Shown here in pieces: positions 32,229 to 43,085 of a stretch of DNA of 64,000 nucleotides. Position 1 is the first letter of the stretch. Every line of letters starts with the position of its first letter. The stretch lies in NCBI GenBank assembly GCA_944989445.1, contig CALYLW010000546.1:186001-250000 (forward strand), given 5' to 3'. A model generated the notes under the pieces. It did no database searches. It was not told where the DNA came from and saw nothing but the letters and a program-made list of their open reading frames with translations. This DNA is from Ampullaceana balthica (Eukaryota; Mollusca; Gastropoda; Lymnaeidae). The position numbers were made by a program, and so were the translations under genes.

Positions 32229-32879
32229 TTTGTTTCTTTCGTTGTTGCGAAGAAACTGTCAATATTAAAATGTATAACTTTTACGTCTAAAACAAATAAT
32301 TATAACAAATATATTTTGGCTAAAATTATTATATTAAATTTTTTTAACAAAATCAACGAAATCGTTTTAAATAATCTCAAATTATTTATAAATTATATTT
32401 GGCAAAAATTAAAAATATTGTAATTTACTCTTTTTTTTCGTTTTGTTGTTCTTTATTTTTTTTAAATACCAGGACCAGCTGTTGTCAACTAGTGGTCCAC
32501 AGATAATTTATACTCCGTGAGAAAATTTTTGTTATTAACAACAGATAAATGATAAATCTAGACATATTCATTATTCATGTCTCATTACTTTTTATTTGAT
32601 ATTCCATGGATAGTTTTATTTAAAATATATTTGAAGCGAAAATTCTTTTTTATTGTTTTGTTTTATAAATAATATTAAACTGAAGTCATTTTTTTTCTAT
32701 TATTATTCAACACCAGAAGGAAGAGTTACAGAAAATATTTTACACAAAAAAAAATATGCTAAGGAAATTTTTTAAAGTTATTTTAATTAGACATTAATAA
32801 TAAGGACACTACACGTTTTTGTGTTAGAAATAAATAGATAAGCTTTCGTTTCTTGATTAAATCTGAAGTTTTCTGTTTT
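32229..32879. other. upstream flank of CCDC113
   Basis: This is 5' to the CCDC113 start on the minus strand and should hold its 5'UTR and promoter. The sequence is AT-rich, with no TATA box or other core element I can support. Confidence 0.4.
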
Positions 32880-33365
32880 TCCTCATGGCTCATGGCACAA
32901 ACTTAGATGAATCAATATGCTACGTACTATTAATATGTTACATTATACAGGGTAACTTCGAGCCAAAATATCTTTTAAAACTTGAATAAATAAGTGGGCT
33001 TGAATTAATAGCTCAGTTTTTACTCCTGATGTAAAATAAGCTTTGCTTTAAAATGTCATGTGAGATACTTTAATACTCTAAAATAAAGGTAAAATTACGA
33101 AAAGTCCAGTAGATTAGGTGGTGTACGAAAATCATATGTAATTTTGTTTTCCGAATTCTGTAAATGCCAAATCCTCACACGAATTTCTACAGTAACATCA
33201 TCTTGTGAAGAATACAACTTTTCCCTCAACTGTTTTTTTTTCAATAACATAACTACATACTCGCTTTGATCGCCAAAAATGTGCTCTGTTCTTCTTTGAC
33301 TGGAAGATTCAATTAAAATAATAAGGTCACCACATACAATTTTAGTAAAAGTAAATTCATCCTTT
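32880..33365 (-). mobile_element. DNA-transposon fragment related to 48568-50835
   Basis: AGTCCAGTAGATTAGGTGGT, GAAGAATACAAC and GCCAAAAATGTGCTCTGTTC match, in order, sequences at about 48970-49160 inside the hAT-type element there. A decayed minus-strand frame is shared (RRTEHIFGDQSE). No ends are found here. Confidence 0.6.
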
Positions 33366-33369
33366 AAGC

Positions 33370-33640
33370 AGGACCGGATTTAGACGTGATGGGGCTCAAG
33401 ATATGGGGGTCCTTTTAAGTCCAGATATTCTATCTCAGTGTCAAATAATATGAAAAAAAATCCGGGGGCCCCCAAGAACCCAGGGGCCCTAAGCCATAGC
33501 TTAGCAAGATATGGGGGGTCCTTTTAAAGTCCAGATATTCTATCTAAGTGTCAAATATGAAAAAAATTCCGGGGGGCCCCAAGAACCCAGGGGCCTTAAG
33601 CTATAGCTTGTTTAGCAAATAGGTAAATCCAGCACTCATC
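33370..33640. mobile_element. MITE with internal 110-bp duplication
   Basis: Left CAGGACCGGATTTAGACG and right (reverse complement) GTGCTGGATTTACC look like related ends. Inside, a block containing GATATGGGGG(G)TCC, CCAGATATTCTATCT and CCCAAGAACCCAGGGGCC occurs twice in tandem. Confidence 0.5.
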
Positions 33641-33725
33641 GTCATCATCGCCCCATCTGGGGCATATGCCATGAACAAAAGCTTTCCATGCATCTCGATC
33701 CTGCGCCAATCCAGCACTGCCTTTA
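33640..33725 (-). mobile_element. LINE 3' end with ATG/ATC-rich tail
   Basis: The minus strand encodes AQDRDAWKAFVHGICPRWGD and runs into GATGATGACGATGAG, a typical end of a LINE ORF and tail. It is a different family from the neighbouring LINE at 33790-35338. Confidence 0.55.
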
Positions 33726-33789
33726 AGTATTCAATTAGTTTCTCTGTGAGTAGCCTCTGCAAAGCATTTGGTTAATACTTGAACTTGAA

Positions 33790-35338
33790 CTATCCGTTAA
33801 CCCGTCGTTGGGTCGTTGGGGCACCATTGTGAACTGCACACAATCTCACGCCATTTGTCCCGGTCCTGTGCTGCCTTTTGAGAGTCGCTGAATGACAGGC
33901 CGGTCCACTCTTTAATATCGTCTTCCCATCACTTCCTTTTTTTTACTCTTTTCCTTCCTCCCTGGACTGTGCCTTGCATTATAGTCTTTGCGAGACCTCC
34001 AGATCTTGCCACGTGTCCGTACCATCGTAGTTTCCTCTTCTTAATTGAGGTGAGAAGGTCCTCGTATTGGACAATGAAAGCACTTATTTTGTTGCGGACC
34101 GCTTCGTTTGTGATGTGCGCTGTGTAGGAGATGTTCAGTATCTTTCGGAAACATCTCATCTCTAGCGCATTGATTCTTCTTTGGAGGTCTGCAGTGAGCG
34201 CCCAAGCCTCACAACCAAACAAGAAGACCGACCTCGCCAGAGAGCGCATTAGTCGAACCTTTGATCGCAGGGAGAGTTTCTTGCTTTGCCAGATGTGTTT
34301 TAGTTTGCTCATTGTTGCCGTTAATTGGGCCAATCTGGCAAGAATTTCTGGCTTTGAGCCTTCGTCGGATATTATGACCCCTAGATATTTAAAGGTGGAG
34401 ACCGCTTCGAGTTTTTGCCCGTTTATCCGAATTTCATTTGTGAATTTTCTATTTGCCATGACCTTGGTCTTTTCTGCATTAATTTCCATGCCATGCCATA
34501 CGCCTTTGTTGTTTTCTCTAGTTTTGCAAGGAATTATTTTAGTTCGTCCTCGCTGCCAGCTAGGCCGTCTATGTCATCGGCGAAGCGTACGTTGGTTATC
34601 ATTCTCCCTCCTATGCTGACTGTTCCCACGTGGTTTGTAGCACATCTGTCATAATCCTTTCAAGGAAGAGGTTGAAGAGGATGGGAGAAAGTAGGCATCC
34701 TTGTCTGACACCAACAGTGGTCTTGAACCAATCTCACAGTTTGCTGTTGAAGAGTACTGCGCTGGTTGCTCTGTTGTATAGATTCTTGATCACTTCAATG
34801 AGGTTTGCATTAATGTTGAATTTGTGCATAGTTGCCAACAGTGCCGCATGCCACACTCTGACGAACGCTTTTTTAAAGTCTATGAAGACATGATAGAGGT
34901 CACTCTGGTGTTGTTGGAGATTTTTTTCACGGAGCACTCGCAGGTTAAAGATTTGCTCCGTTGTGCTTCTTCCTGCTCTGAAACAAGCCTGCTCTTCTGA
35001 AATGATATGCTCTGCTTGTGGTTTCAGTCTGTTTAATATGATCATAAGCATGACTTTGCTGGGGTGACTAATCAGGCTGATTGTAAGGTAGTTCTGACAC
35101 ATCTATAAATTGCCCTTCTTTTGGAGCTTGATAACCAACGATTGCGTCCAGGGGGTTGGAAATTTTCCTGTCTGCCAGATCTTGTTGCACATGTTGGTTA
35201 GGATGTTTATTACAGGTTCACCTCCTGCCTGAATCAGTTCGCCTGGAATGTTTTCTGCTCCAGCTGATTTCCCCTTTTTCAATTTTCGTACAGCCAGCTC
35301 CACCTCGTCACGGAGAATAGAATGCATGTCTGTGTTAC
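33790..35338 (-). mobile_element. non-LTR retrotransposon, 5'-truncated (RT ORF C-terminal two thirds)
   Basis: The minus strand encodes, with frameshifts, RT motifs from near motif 0 onward: KGKSAGAENIPGELIQAGGE, WTQSLVIKLQKKGNL, EEQACFRAGRSTTEQIFNLR, DLYHVFIDFKKAF, MEINAEKTKVMANRKF, TFKYLGVIISDEGSKPEI, RSVFLFGCEAWALTADLQRR, RKLRWYGHVARSGGLAKTIM and the terminal WREIVCSSQWCPNDPTTG. It breaks off at about 35338, where it abuts a hAT relic, consistent with 5' truncation on insertion. The same family is at 51243-52215. Clade not assigned; RTE-like by general look. Confidence 0.88.
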
Positions 35339-35536
35339 AAAATGGAGATGAAAGTTCCTGAATCCATTAACCCTCTACAATGGTGGAAACTTAATGAACA
35401 CCGAAATCCGATAATGTCATACCTTGCCAAGACCGTTTTGTGCATACCTCAGTTCAATGTGAATGATTGTTCTGCTCGGCTGGTTGTATTGTCAATTAGT
35501 AGACCCGCTCATCACTCAACCAAATAATGTCAATTC

Positions 35537-36925
35537 ATGGCCGTACGCAAGTGGGTTCGTACGTTCGAACGAACCCCCTTTTGCGAATGTGTGCCCTTTA
35601 TTGTAAAAAAATATATCTTGACATTATTGAGAGATTTGAGGATCCCACTACAGAATATGAGGGGACAGTTTTATGATGGCGCTGCATCTATGTCGGGCGC
35701 CGTCTCAGGATTTCAATCGCTTCTACGAGAGGCCCCTTTTTGTGGTATACACACTGCAGCAATCAGGCTTTAAACCTAGTGATCACGCATTCGTGCAGAC
35801 TTCCCGATGTGCGTAACATGGTTGACAAATTAAAAGAAACCTGCATGTTTTTTAACAACAGCCCAAAGCGCAAAGCCTTGTTGAAAAACGTCGTACAAAC
35901 AAGTCTGTGACAGGGCTAAACGGAAGGCACTTACAGATTTGTGCAAAGCAAGATGGGCTGAGCGCCACGAAACATACAAACACTTCTATTAATCGTATGT
36001 TTACATTATTCACACTCTTGAGATAATTTCACTGCCACGATGAAAGCACAACGACCAAGGATTTGATCCAATTTTGACTACAAATGGGGATTGGGACACG
36101 GACAGCAAATCTCGAGCAAAGTCATTTCTTCATTCCTTGTGTAACTTCACAGTTATTGTGACGTTTGTTGTAACTTACAAACTGTTAACTAGGTTGGAAG
36201 GAATAACAGTTGAACTTCATAAATAAGCGATTGGCATAATTCAGGCTATGTCACTTATCGAAAACGTCAAGCATGAGTTTAGAGAGATTAGAACAAATGT
36301 AGATTCTTATTTTCAATAACACTTATGATCATATCATTATCATGGCGCAGTCTGTAGGAGCTGAAGCTTCAATGCCCAGAATTGCTAAGCATCAAATATA
36401 CCGAAGCAATGTGTGCGTAGAAACGCCAATGCAACATTATCTGCGGAACTTAATTAAGCCATTTCTGGAGCACATCATTGCTGAACTAGATATGCGGTTC
36501 TCTGGCTTAACCAGGACATCCTCACAACTGTTACCTCTTGTGCCAAGCGCTGTTAGAAATTGTATGTATGAAGATCTGAAAGGTGATGTGGATTTATATG
36601 AGCAAGATCTGCCTTCACCAGAAGTGCTGCCCGAAGAGTTTACCGGGTGGAAATTGGGGTTCAGCTAATGGGAAGAGTCAAAGCTACCAAAACAATTGCA
36701 CGGAAGCTATAAAACATCGCAATAAATCGATGTATCCAAATATTTATTGCTTACTGATAATCGCGTGTGTGATTCCTGTGACTTCCTTCGCGTGTGAGCG
36801 AAGTTTCAGTGCACTCCGACGTTTGCACAATTACATGAGATGTTCAATGGTGCAGGAAAGACTTACCGAGCTTGCATTGATGCATCACTACGCTTTCAAT
36901 ATCAAAGAAACAGTGTTTTACTGAT
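35537..36925 (+). pseudogene. hAT transposase (ZMYM1-like), broken
   Basis: Pieces in order on the plus strand: MRGQFYDGAASMSGAVSGFQ (the catalytic-core CxDGA-type block), LPEEFTGWKL, and VIPVTSFACERSFSALRRLH with NYMRCSMVQERLTELALMHH (hAT dimerisation motif). Several frameshifts and stops separate them, and the N-terminus is missing. Stop after ETVFY at about 36922. Confidence 0.8.
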
Positions 36926-37299
36926 ATTTTGTTAACAAAAACCCAAGAAGGGTTTGGCATTGTGGTCTTCCGCCTTGTCATTTCTGTACCATATAATGTA
37001 TGTAATTCAAATTCTTTGCGCCTGCAGCTTTCATTATTAATAAGAAAAGAAATAAATGATCGAGTACTCGCATTTTTAAATAAAATACTATTTTGGAAGC
37101 ATTTATTTATAGTGTTAATCATGAAAGTCTACTTTTTTGACACTTTATACACTGAAAATATTGTTTTTATTTTTTGTGGAAAACGAGACAAAAAAGACGA
37201 GAAGTTTAATCAACGCCTTCAGTAATTCATATAGGTACAGAGTTATTGATTAAACATTCTCATCCAAATTTCAAGTCATTTCACCATATATTGTAGGTA

Positions 37300-38173
37300 C
37301 AGTCAAACATCCCATAACGAGATTAAGTCGTTCCAGAGTCTTACTCGTTAAGCGAAACACTCGTTATACCATACGATTTTTCCCATACAAATCAATAGAA
37401 AATACAATAATCCGTTCCATGCTGAAAAAAAACAAAAAAAAACTAATTTTTCAAAAAAATTTATAAACATTTATTCAAATAAAATTATTTATGAATTGTT
37501 AAAGAGCGAAACAACTAGAATGCGATTTAGATTTGAAACAAAGAAAATGTAAAATAAAATGAATTTATGACAAATAATTATTGCTTTTTAACTAGAAAAC
37601 TGTTAAGACATTTGTTTTTGCAGACGCTTCGAAATTTGACGAAAATGTGATGTAACCGTTTCTTAGACTTAGACATTCTTGACACTCCATCTGAAGCATC
37701 CATCTCCTTATTGTTCTTGAGAAAAGTGCAGATCGTTGATGTTGGCCGATTGTAGTTGCGCGCTAGATTCGCAACCTTGCTCTCGCTTTTCAATGTTTTT
37801 TCGTTTTAATTTCAACAGTTTTTTTTCCTCTCTTATGATTGTCTTCTTGTGTTTTATTTTTAGATAATTTATCAGTTTATTAAACTTTGCACATAAAAAA
37901 ATTACAAATACTGTCTTAATACAAAATTTGTAAAATAGGTTGATCACACACGAAAAAAAAATACGCTAACAGACCGAGTGCTTAACACAGAATAATACAT
38001 CAGGGCGGAAGTGCCGCTCACTAATGAATTTCCAAGAAAAGGGGAGTTTCCTTTTCTGAGTCACTCGTTATGCGAATCTTCGCTCATTAAGGGAGCAACT
38101 TTTTCCATAAAAATGTTGCTCGTTATGCAAAAATCTCGTTATGAGAGGTGCTCGTTATGAGTGGTTTGCCTTA
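37300..38173 (-). mobile_element. pogo/Tigger-type element with CENP-B-like HTH remnant
   Basis: The left end CAGTCAAACATCCCATAACG follows a TA, and the right end reads (reverse complement) GGCAAACCACTCATAACGAG. The minus strand encodes remnants of the CENP-B-type DNA-binding region (KSESKVANLARNYNRPTSTI, CTFLKNNKEMDASDGVSRMS). Same family as 55031-55868. Nested in the hAT at 35536-38239. Confidence 0.8.
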
Positions 38174-39180
38174 TCTTAACATGCATGCCTTCGCGAAAAG
38201 TTTGCGAACCCCCCTTCAAAAAGTCTGGGTACGGCCTTGGTCAACAATCTTGTCTTTTTGCGTAGTTGGTTAAACGATGACATATAAAGGAGACATTCCA
38301 GTGTTATTTAGATGTTCAACAAGAACGTTTAATAAGTGTTAAATTTTAATTTTTGGCTTTAATCGAAATTAACTATTAATTAATCGTTAATTTTTCAAAA
38401 ATAAACTATTAAATTTAAATTAATCGTTAACAACCCTAATTCAAAGCTTTATTTACGTTTAGATTTTAAATAATTTAGATAAATGTAGACACGTATCTCC
38501 ATCATGACCTAGGTTGAAATCCTTAGACCTTATGACATATGCAATTGAAAAATCAAGTTTGATGCCAAAGAAGTGGTAAGCCCTATAAGTACCTATGTCA
38601 GAAAATACATTTTTTTTAATGTGAATCAATGAGGGTTGCAAGGTTGGGTATTTTTTATTTAGCGGGAAGATATATTTATCTAAATTGTATCCTTAAATCA
38701 AATTAAAAAAATTAGCATTCCATTGAAAAAGTTAATAATTATTAACAGTGGTTTGTTACAACAGTTAAGAGTATGAGTGAACCGAAGAAAATATCCCGAC
38801 AATACTACAGTATTGAATATTTTGAAGTATGGCTTTATTTCATCACCAGGAAATTGTATTAATTTAAGTATGTGTCTGCTATGTAATATAACAATGTCAA
38901 TTGATTCAATGAAACATTCCAGGCTTAAAGAACATTTAATAAAAATTCATAGTGACAAAAAAAGAAAAGATAAGGATTTATTGGTTTTTTTTTCCAAACA
39001 GTCAAAAATAAATATTTGAAAATACCCTCACTGCAATAACTCATAGGTACAACATCCAAGCGAGATGAAGATGGACTGTGAACATTAATAAATTTCTTTA
39101 TTTATGTCATAGTCCGCAAAGACGTACAGTATTGGTGAAGAACTTATTTTACCAGCTGTAATTGAGTTAATATGCACAGT

Positions 39181-39811
39181 CGCCACGGTCTATGGCGGAT
39201 TAAGGCCGGGGGGGGGCTGAACTGGCTAAAGCCAGGGGCCCCCGATGATTTAGGGGCCCCCAAATTTAATATAATTTATAATAAAGGTGGACAAAAGTTT
39301 GCATGAATCCCTAAAAATATCATAAATTAATAAAATCTTATCTATTAATCTGATCGCTATTCGGACCCGGTAGCCTCGGTATCGAAAAACTTGATTTGAA
39401 TGGCTGAATACGAGAATATATTATTGAATACTATTTATATCTTTTAAATTTTGTACAATCGTCAGGATCTCGTGGCCTTGTGGCAGTGTGTTGTCTTGTA
39501 GCGTAAGCTATATCGGGTTTATTTCACGGCGGGGGCATTTTTTTTCCATTTGTCTTTTTTTTTAAATTATCTATTGACACTCAATTTTAGTTTCCAGGCA
39601 AACAGTTATTTCTTTGTGTTCGGTTTTTTTTTATGAATCCGATCCCGGAGTACATACACATTATGAACAAGGAACCAATGGACTATCTATAGTTACAATT
39701 TACAGTCTAATATTAGCTGCTAGCAACCATTTTATTTAAAGGGACGCTAGCTGGATAGGGCCCCAGTTTGAATTGCAGCCAGGGGCCCCGTACAGTCTTA
39801 ATCCCCCACTG
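39181..39811. mobile_element. non-autonomous hAT-type element, perfect TSD
   Basis: Flanked by identical TGCACAGT (39173-39180 and 39812-39819). The right end, reverse-complemented, is CAGTGGGGGATTAAG. Near the left end is TATGGCGGATTAAGG, offset by about ten bases, as if the first bases were rearranged. GGGGCCCC-rich subterminal blocks occur on both sides. No coding seen. Confidence 0.75.
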
Positions 39812-40832
39812 TGCACAGTGTTGCACAACCCATCGTTCAACATTATAAGAATAATTCTACTGAGTTATAATACAGTACGAAGTACAAAGTCGAGCATGAT
39901 TGACGAAATGGCTCAGTGCGAAGAAAATTATTTATGTATACTTTAAAACATCTAAATTCTCCATACAGCTTGACGAGTTTACTTTACCCGGAAACGAAGC
40001 TTTACTTTTAGCTGATGAAGATTTGTAAAAGAGGAAACATTTTGCCAAGAATTGTTATTTGCTAAATGTTTGGAAAGCGATACGAAAGGTGAAACGTTAT
40101 TTACTGAATTAAAAAGATTTTTTGATGTTAAACGTATACCCTTGACTAATATAATTTATGTTGCTACTGGGGGTGCTCCGGAAATGGTAGGAAGATATTG
40201 ACGCTTTCTTGTATATTTAAAACAAGCTGTAGGAATGTATGTTCAGTACTTTACTTCATTCATCAACATCGTTTAGTCACCAAAAAAAAACAACAACATA
40301 GTGAACGTTTGCATGGATCTCTTGAGTATGTCATTAGAGCAGTTAATAAAATCAAAAGGAATGCCTTCAATGAGAGATTAATTTCTCAACATTGCTTTGA
40401 AAATGACGAAGTCTATAATCGTTCACTAATTAACACAGAAGTATATTGGTTATCTAAACGTGCGTGTTTAAATCGAGTTTATGCTCTCTTTGATTCATTG
40501 TCTGAGTTGCTGGAAAGCAAAGACAATGATTTGTGGCAAAATTTAATGAACTCAAAAAATGGCATAGCCTATATGACTGATTTATTGGCTAAATTTTACT
40601 ACACTAATTTTAACTCAAATGTGACCAATTAAAATTAATCAAAACTATAAGCGTAAATCTGCGTTTGCTGCAAAACATTTTCTGTACAGACAAAACTTGG
40701 GAAGATGAGAATGTTCTCAGTTTTCAAATATTTCTAAATTGCAAAGCAGAGATGAAGATTAGCTGGCTTACTTTAACGGCTCTTCATGCAGACCTGAACT
40801 AAAATTTTGAAGACACTCTCACGTGGATATTC

Positions 40833-42227
40833 CTAGACCTGCCAGCCGAATTTTTTTTTAATTTCAGCTGGCGGACATAATTTTTCGGCTGATATCCGGA
40901 TTAGCAGGATTTCTCCGTGAATTGACTTTTTTGGCTGATTACCAAACATTCGGCTGAAATTCGACTGAAGCCTGGTCAATAATGAAGTAATAAAACTTCA
41001 GCAATAAAACACTTTTACAATACATCAGAAAAAGTTTTATTATTTTTAACAATAGGAAAAAAAAGTTTTATATGCTGTCCTACTAATACAGTGCAAGAAT
41101 GCATTCCACTCATTCAGTTTCTGTCACTCATTACCTGATAGGCACTTAGAATTATAATTTTATAATTGTCATGAATAAAACAATCGAGATGTAGTTTATC
41201 AGCTGTTAGATTTTTTAGGGCGAGGGCCGCATTAGTAAGAAATGAAACAACAAAGGGCCGCACCTAACTAAAATTTAGCCTTGATTCAAGTAAAAACATC
41301 CATCTTTAAATTTATTGATTTTTTTTCGATATTACCGCAGGCTTCCAAAGGACCGTAGTTTGCCCACCCCTGTGCTAGGTTATATAACATTTCCATTATA
41401 GTACACAGTAGATGTAATATTTAGTTTGTTCAGTTAATAGATAGGGGCCGTTCACATTTTATATAACATCGAAGGGGAGGGGTGGATGCAAATTTGTTAT
41501 TTTTGTTATATTGGGGATTCACACTAATGTTACATAATGTTATGTGTGAGGAGGGGAGGGTAAAAAATTGACATTTTTGCTTTATATAATATGTGAACGA
41601 CCCCATACCAGTAAAAAATGTTGAATAAATGCCTATACTAAATGTCACTAAAAGTATTTAAATAGCCTAGTATTTAAATACTGTAAGTATTTTTTAAAAA
41701 GTTTACTGCAAACTGAGTGATCTATTTTGAGCAAAATGAAACAAAAACGGTTACAATGCCAATAAATTAACAAAGAAATTAAAGAATACCATATCAGTAC
41801 AATCGTTAGGTGACTGATAATTTCTCAGCTCATTCATCAACTCCATTCGCAACCCCTTACATCGGCTTTCTTCAGAAACATCTTCACTGACCAGCTGTGA
41901 ATGCGATACATCAGCTTCAGGCATGATGAGTCCACGGGCCACTGCTGACTGTATGGCATTCTCCAGAATTGTGCTTGCTTCTGACCGTGTAATCAATGAT
42001 TATGAATCTGGATCAAGCAGCAGATGCAGCTTGATGTGATCATTGATAGGATATCGATGATCAAGTTGCTTGAGAACTGACATCTTGATCATTCGTATCA
42101 TTTTTCGGCGGATTTACTGCGGACAAAATATGGCGGCTAATGCGGCGCGCCGAATATTTTCCGGCGGATTTTTGGCGGACGAAAATTCGGCGGCGTATTC
42201 GGCGCGTGGCGTCGGCTGAGGGGTCTA
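40833..42227. mobile_element. hAT-type element with TAGACC...CAGCCGA ends
   Basis: The left end TAGACCTGCCAGCCGAATTT and the right end (reverse complement TAGACCCCTCAGCCGACGCC) pair, with perfect 8-bp flanks GATATTCC (40825-40832 and 42228-42235). The interior repeats TTCGGC/GCCGAA motifs near both ends. A minus-strand fragment (QLDHRYPINDHIKLHLLLDP, then ARGLIMPEADVSHSQLVSED, about 42085-41790) may be decayed transposase. A MITE is nested at 41444. Part of another hAT-like end (GGTGGGCAAACTACGGTCC, reverse complement) ends near 41372. Confidence 0.82.
41444..41604. mobile_element. MITE with GGGGCCGTTCACAT ends
   Basis: The left GGGGCCGTTCACATTTTATA and right (reverse complement) GGGGTCGTTCACATATTATA form a near-perfect inverted repeat around about 160 bp. 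It lies inside the element at 40833-42227. Confidence 0.8.
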
Positions 42228-42572
42228 GATATTCCCGACTGTTGAACCCGTTTGAGGTTGGATAAACTCAGATCCCAAACAGGGATGAATCCATACTATT
42301 ACAGGAGCAGCTTATTGAAATATCCACAAATGAGGAACTTAAACAAATGTTTGAACGAGGATATCACAAATTATGGTTACAAAAACAGATCCCAATTGTA
42401 TATCCTGCATTATGGGTTACTGTACAGCCCAATTTTATATCATCCATTGTGGTTTATTGTACAGCCCAATTTTATATCCTGAAATATGGGTTATTGTACA
42501 GAAGTTGTTTACTGCTTTCCCGTCTTCCTATTTAGTAGAATAAGGATTCAGTGCCGTTATGAACCTCATCAC

Positions 42573-43085
42573 ACATTTTTAAAAAAACACCTAAAACCAC
42601 GTTTTTGACTATAAATTATAAATCCTTTATGTACGAGACGTAACTAAAACTAAAAGAATGTTCATTATAATACGCAGCGCAAGACCATCCAAAAAATACA
42701 AAATTGTAGTTGTGTCGTAAAACAGGTTTAATATAATGCGCACCGATCAGGAATATGTTTATGAAAAGTGTTGTCAATAAAATACGCACCTCATTGCGCG
42801 ATAGAAAGGTTGTTCAATATAATACGCACCGCGACACTCTATCTCAAAAAATAACATGTTACATAGGAATAAATAAAATAATCTAAAAATTCAATAATTT
42901 AATTGCCGTACATGCGATCGATCTGAAATTTTGATACATAGTTTTTATCATCGCCACAAAACTGCCTGCTAAATTTCAGCTCGCTAGCTTACGAGGAAGT
43001 GGGTTAGAAATCGATCCAAAGTTTTGGCGACCGACAAGCAATCAAGGGTTCAACCAGACACCACGAGTTAATATAAAGGATTTAA
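42573..43085 (+). mobile_element. dispersed repeat family R450, copy 2
   Basis: Shares TTTTTGACTATAAAT, ACGAGACG, the GATCGATCTGAAATTTTGAT core, and the terminal AATATAAAGGATTTAAAAAT with 29822-30284 and 62595-63021. It also carries repeated TATAATACGCACCGC-type phrases. Confidence 0.75.

Larger units (their letters stand above)
35536..38239 (+). mobile_element. hAT element nested in a hAT relic
   Basis: Ends CATGGCCGTACGC and (reverse complement) CAAGGCCGTACCC. Flanks GTCAATTC and GTCAACAA share five bases of the probable 8-bp duplication. It encodes a broken transposase (35537-36925) and hosts a pogo/Tigger insertion (37300-38173). Confidence 0.78.
35340..38438 (+). mobile_element. ZBED-type hAT relic interrupted by another hAT
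   Basis: Two pieces, 35340-35535 and 38240-38438, are one element. The left piece encodes INPLQWWKLNEHRNPIMSYL (hAT C-terminal region). The right piece ends in CAACCCTA, the reverse complement of the TAGGGTTG end. The two pieces together are collinear with the intact short copy at 24963-25505 (reverse complement), where CCAAATAATGACAACA runs straight into CTTGTCTTTTTGCGTAG. The 5' end is cut by the LINE at 35338. Confidence 0.8.
38765..42570 (+). mobile_element. hAT-Charlie-like (SCAND3/ZBED5-type) relic, interrupted twice
   Basis: The plus strand carries, in order, a zinc-finger-like N-terminal block (CLLCNITMSIDSMKHSRLKE), LPGNEALLLADEDL, LTNIIYVATGGAPEMVGRY, LEYVIRAVNKIKRNAFNERL, WLSKRACLNRVYALFDSLSE, ESKDNDLWQNLMNSKNGIAY, then ISTNEELKQMFERGYHKLWL and QKQIPIVYPALW. 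Stops and frameshifts abound. Elements at 39181-39811 and 40833-42227 split it. A short tandem duplication (about 37 bp, 42400-42500) disrupts the C-terminal block. Confidence 0.8.

Noticed and set aside
41751..41996. 81-residue minus-strand frame as a host exon
   Set aside because: It lies inside a hAT-type element with clear ends and follows a transposase-like fragment, so it is more likely element sequence.
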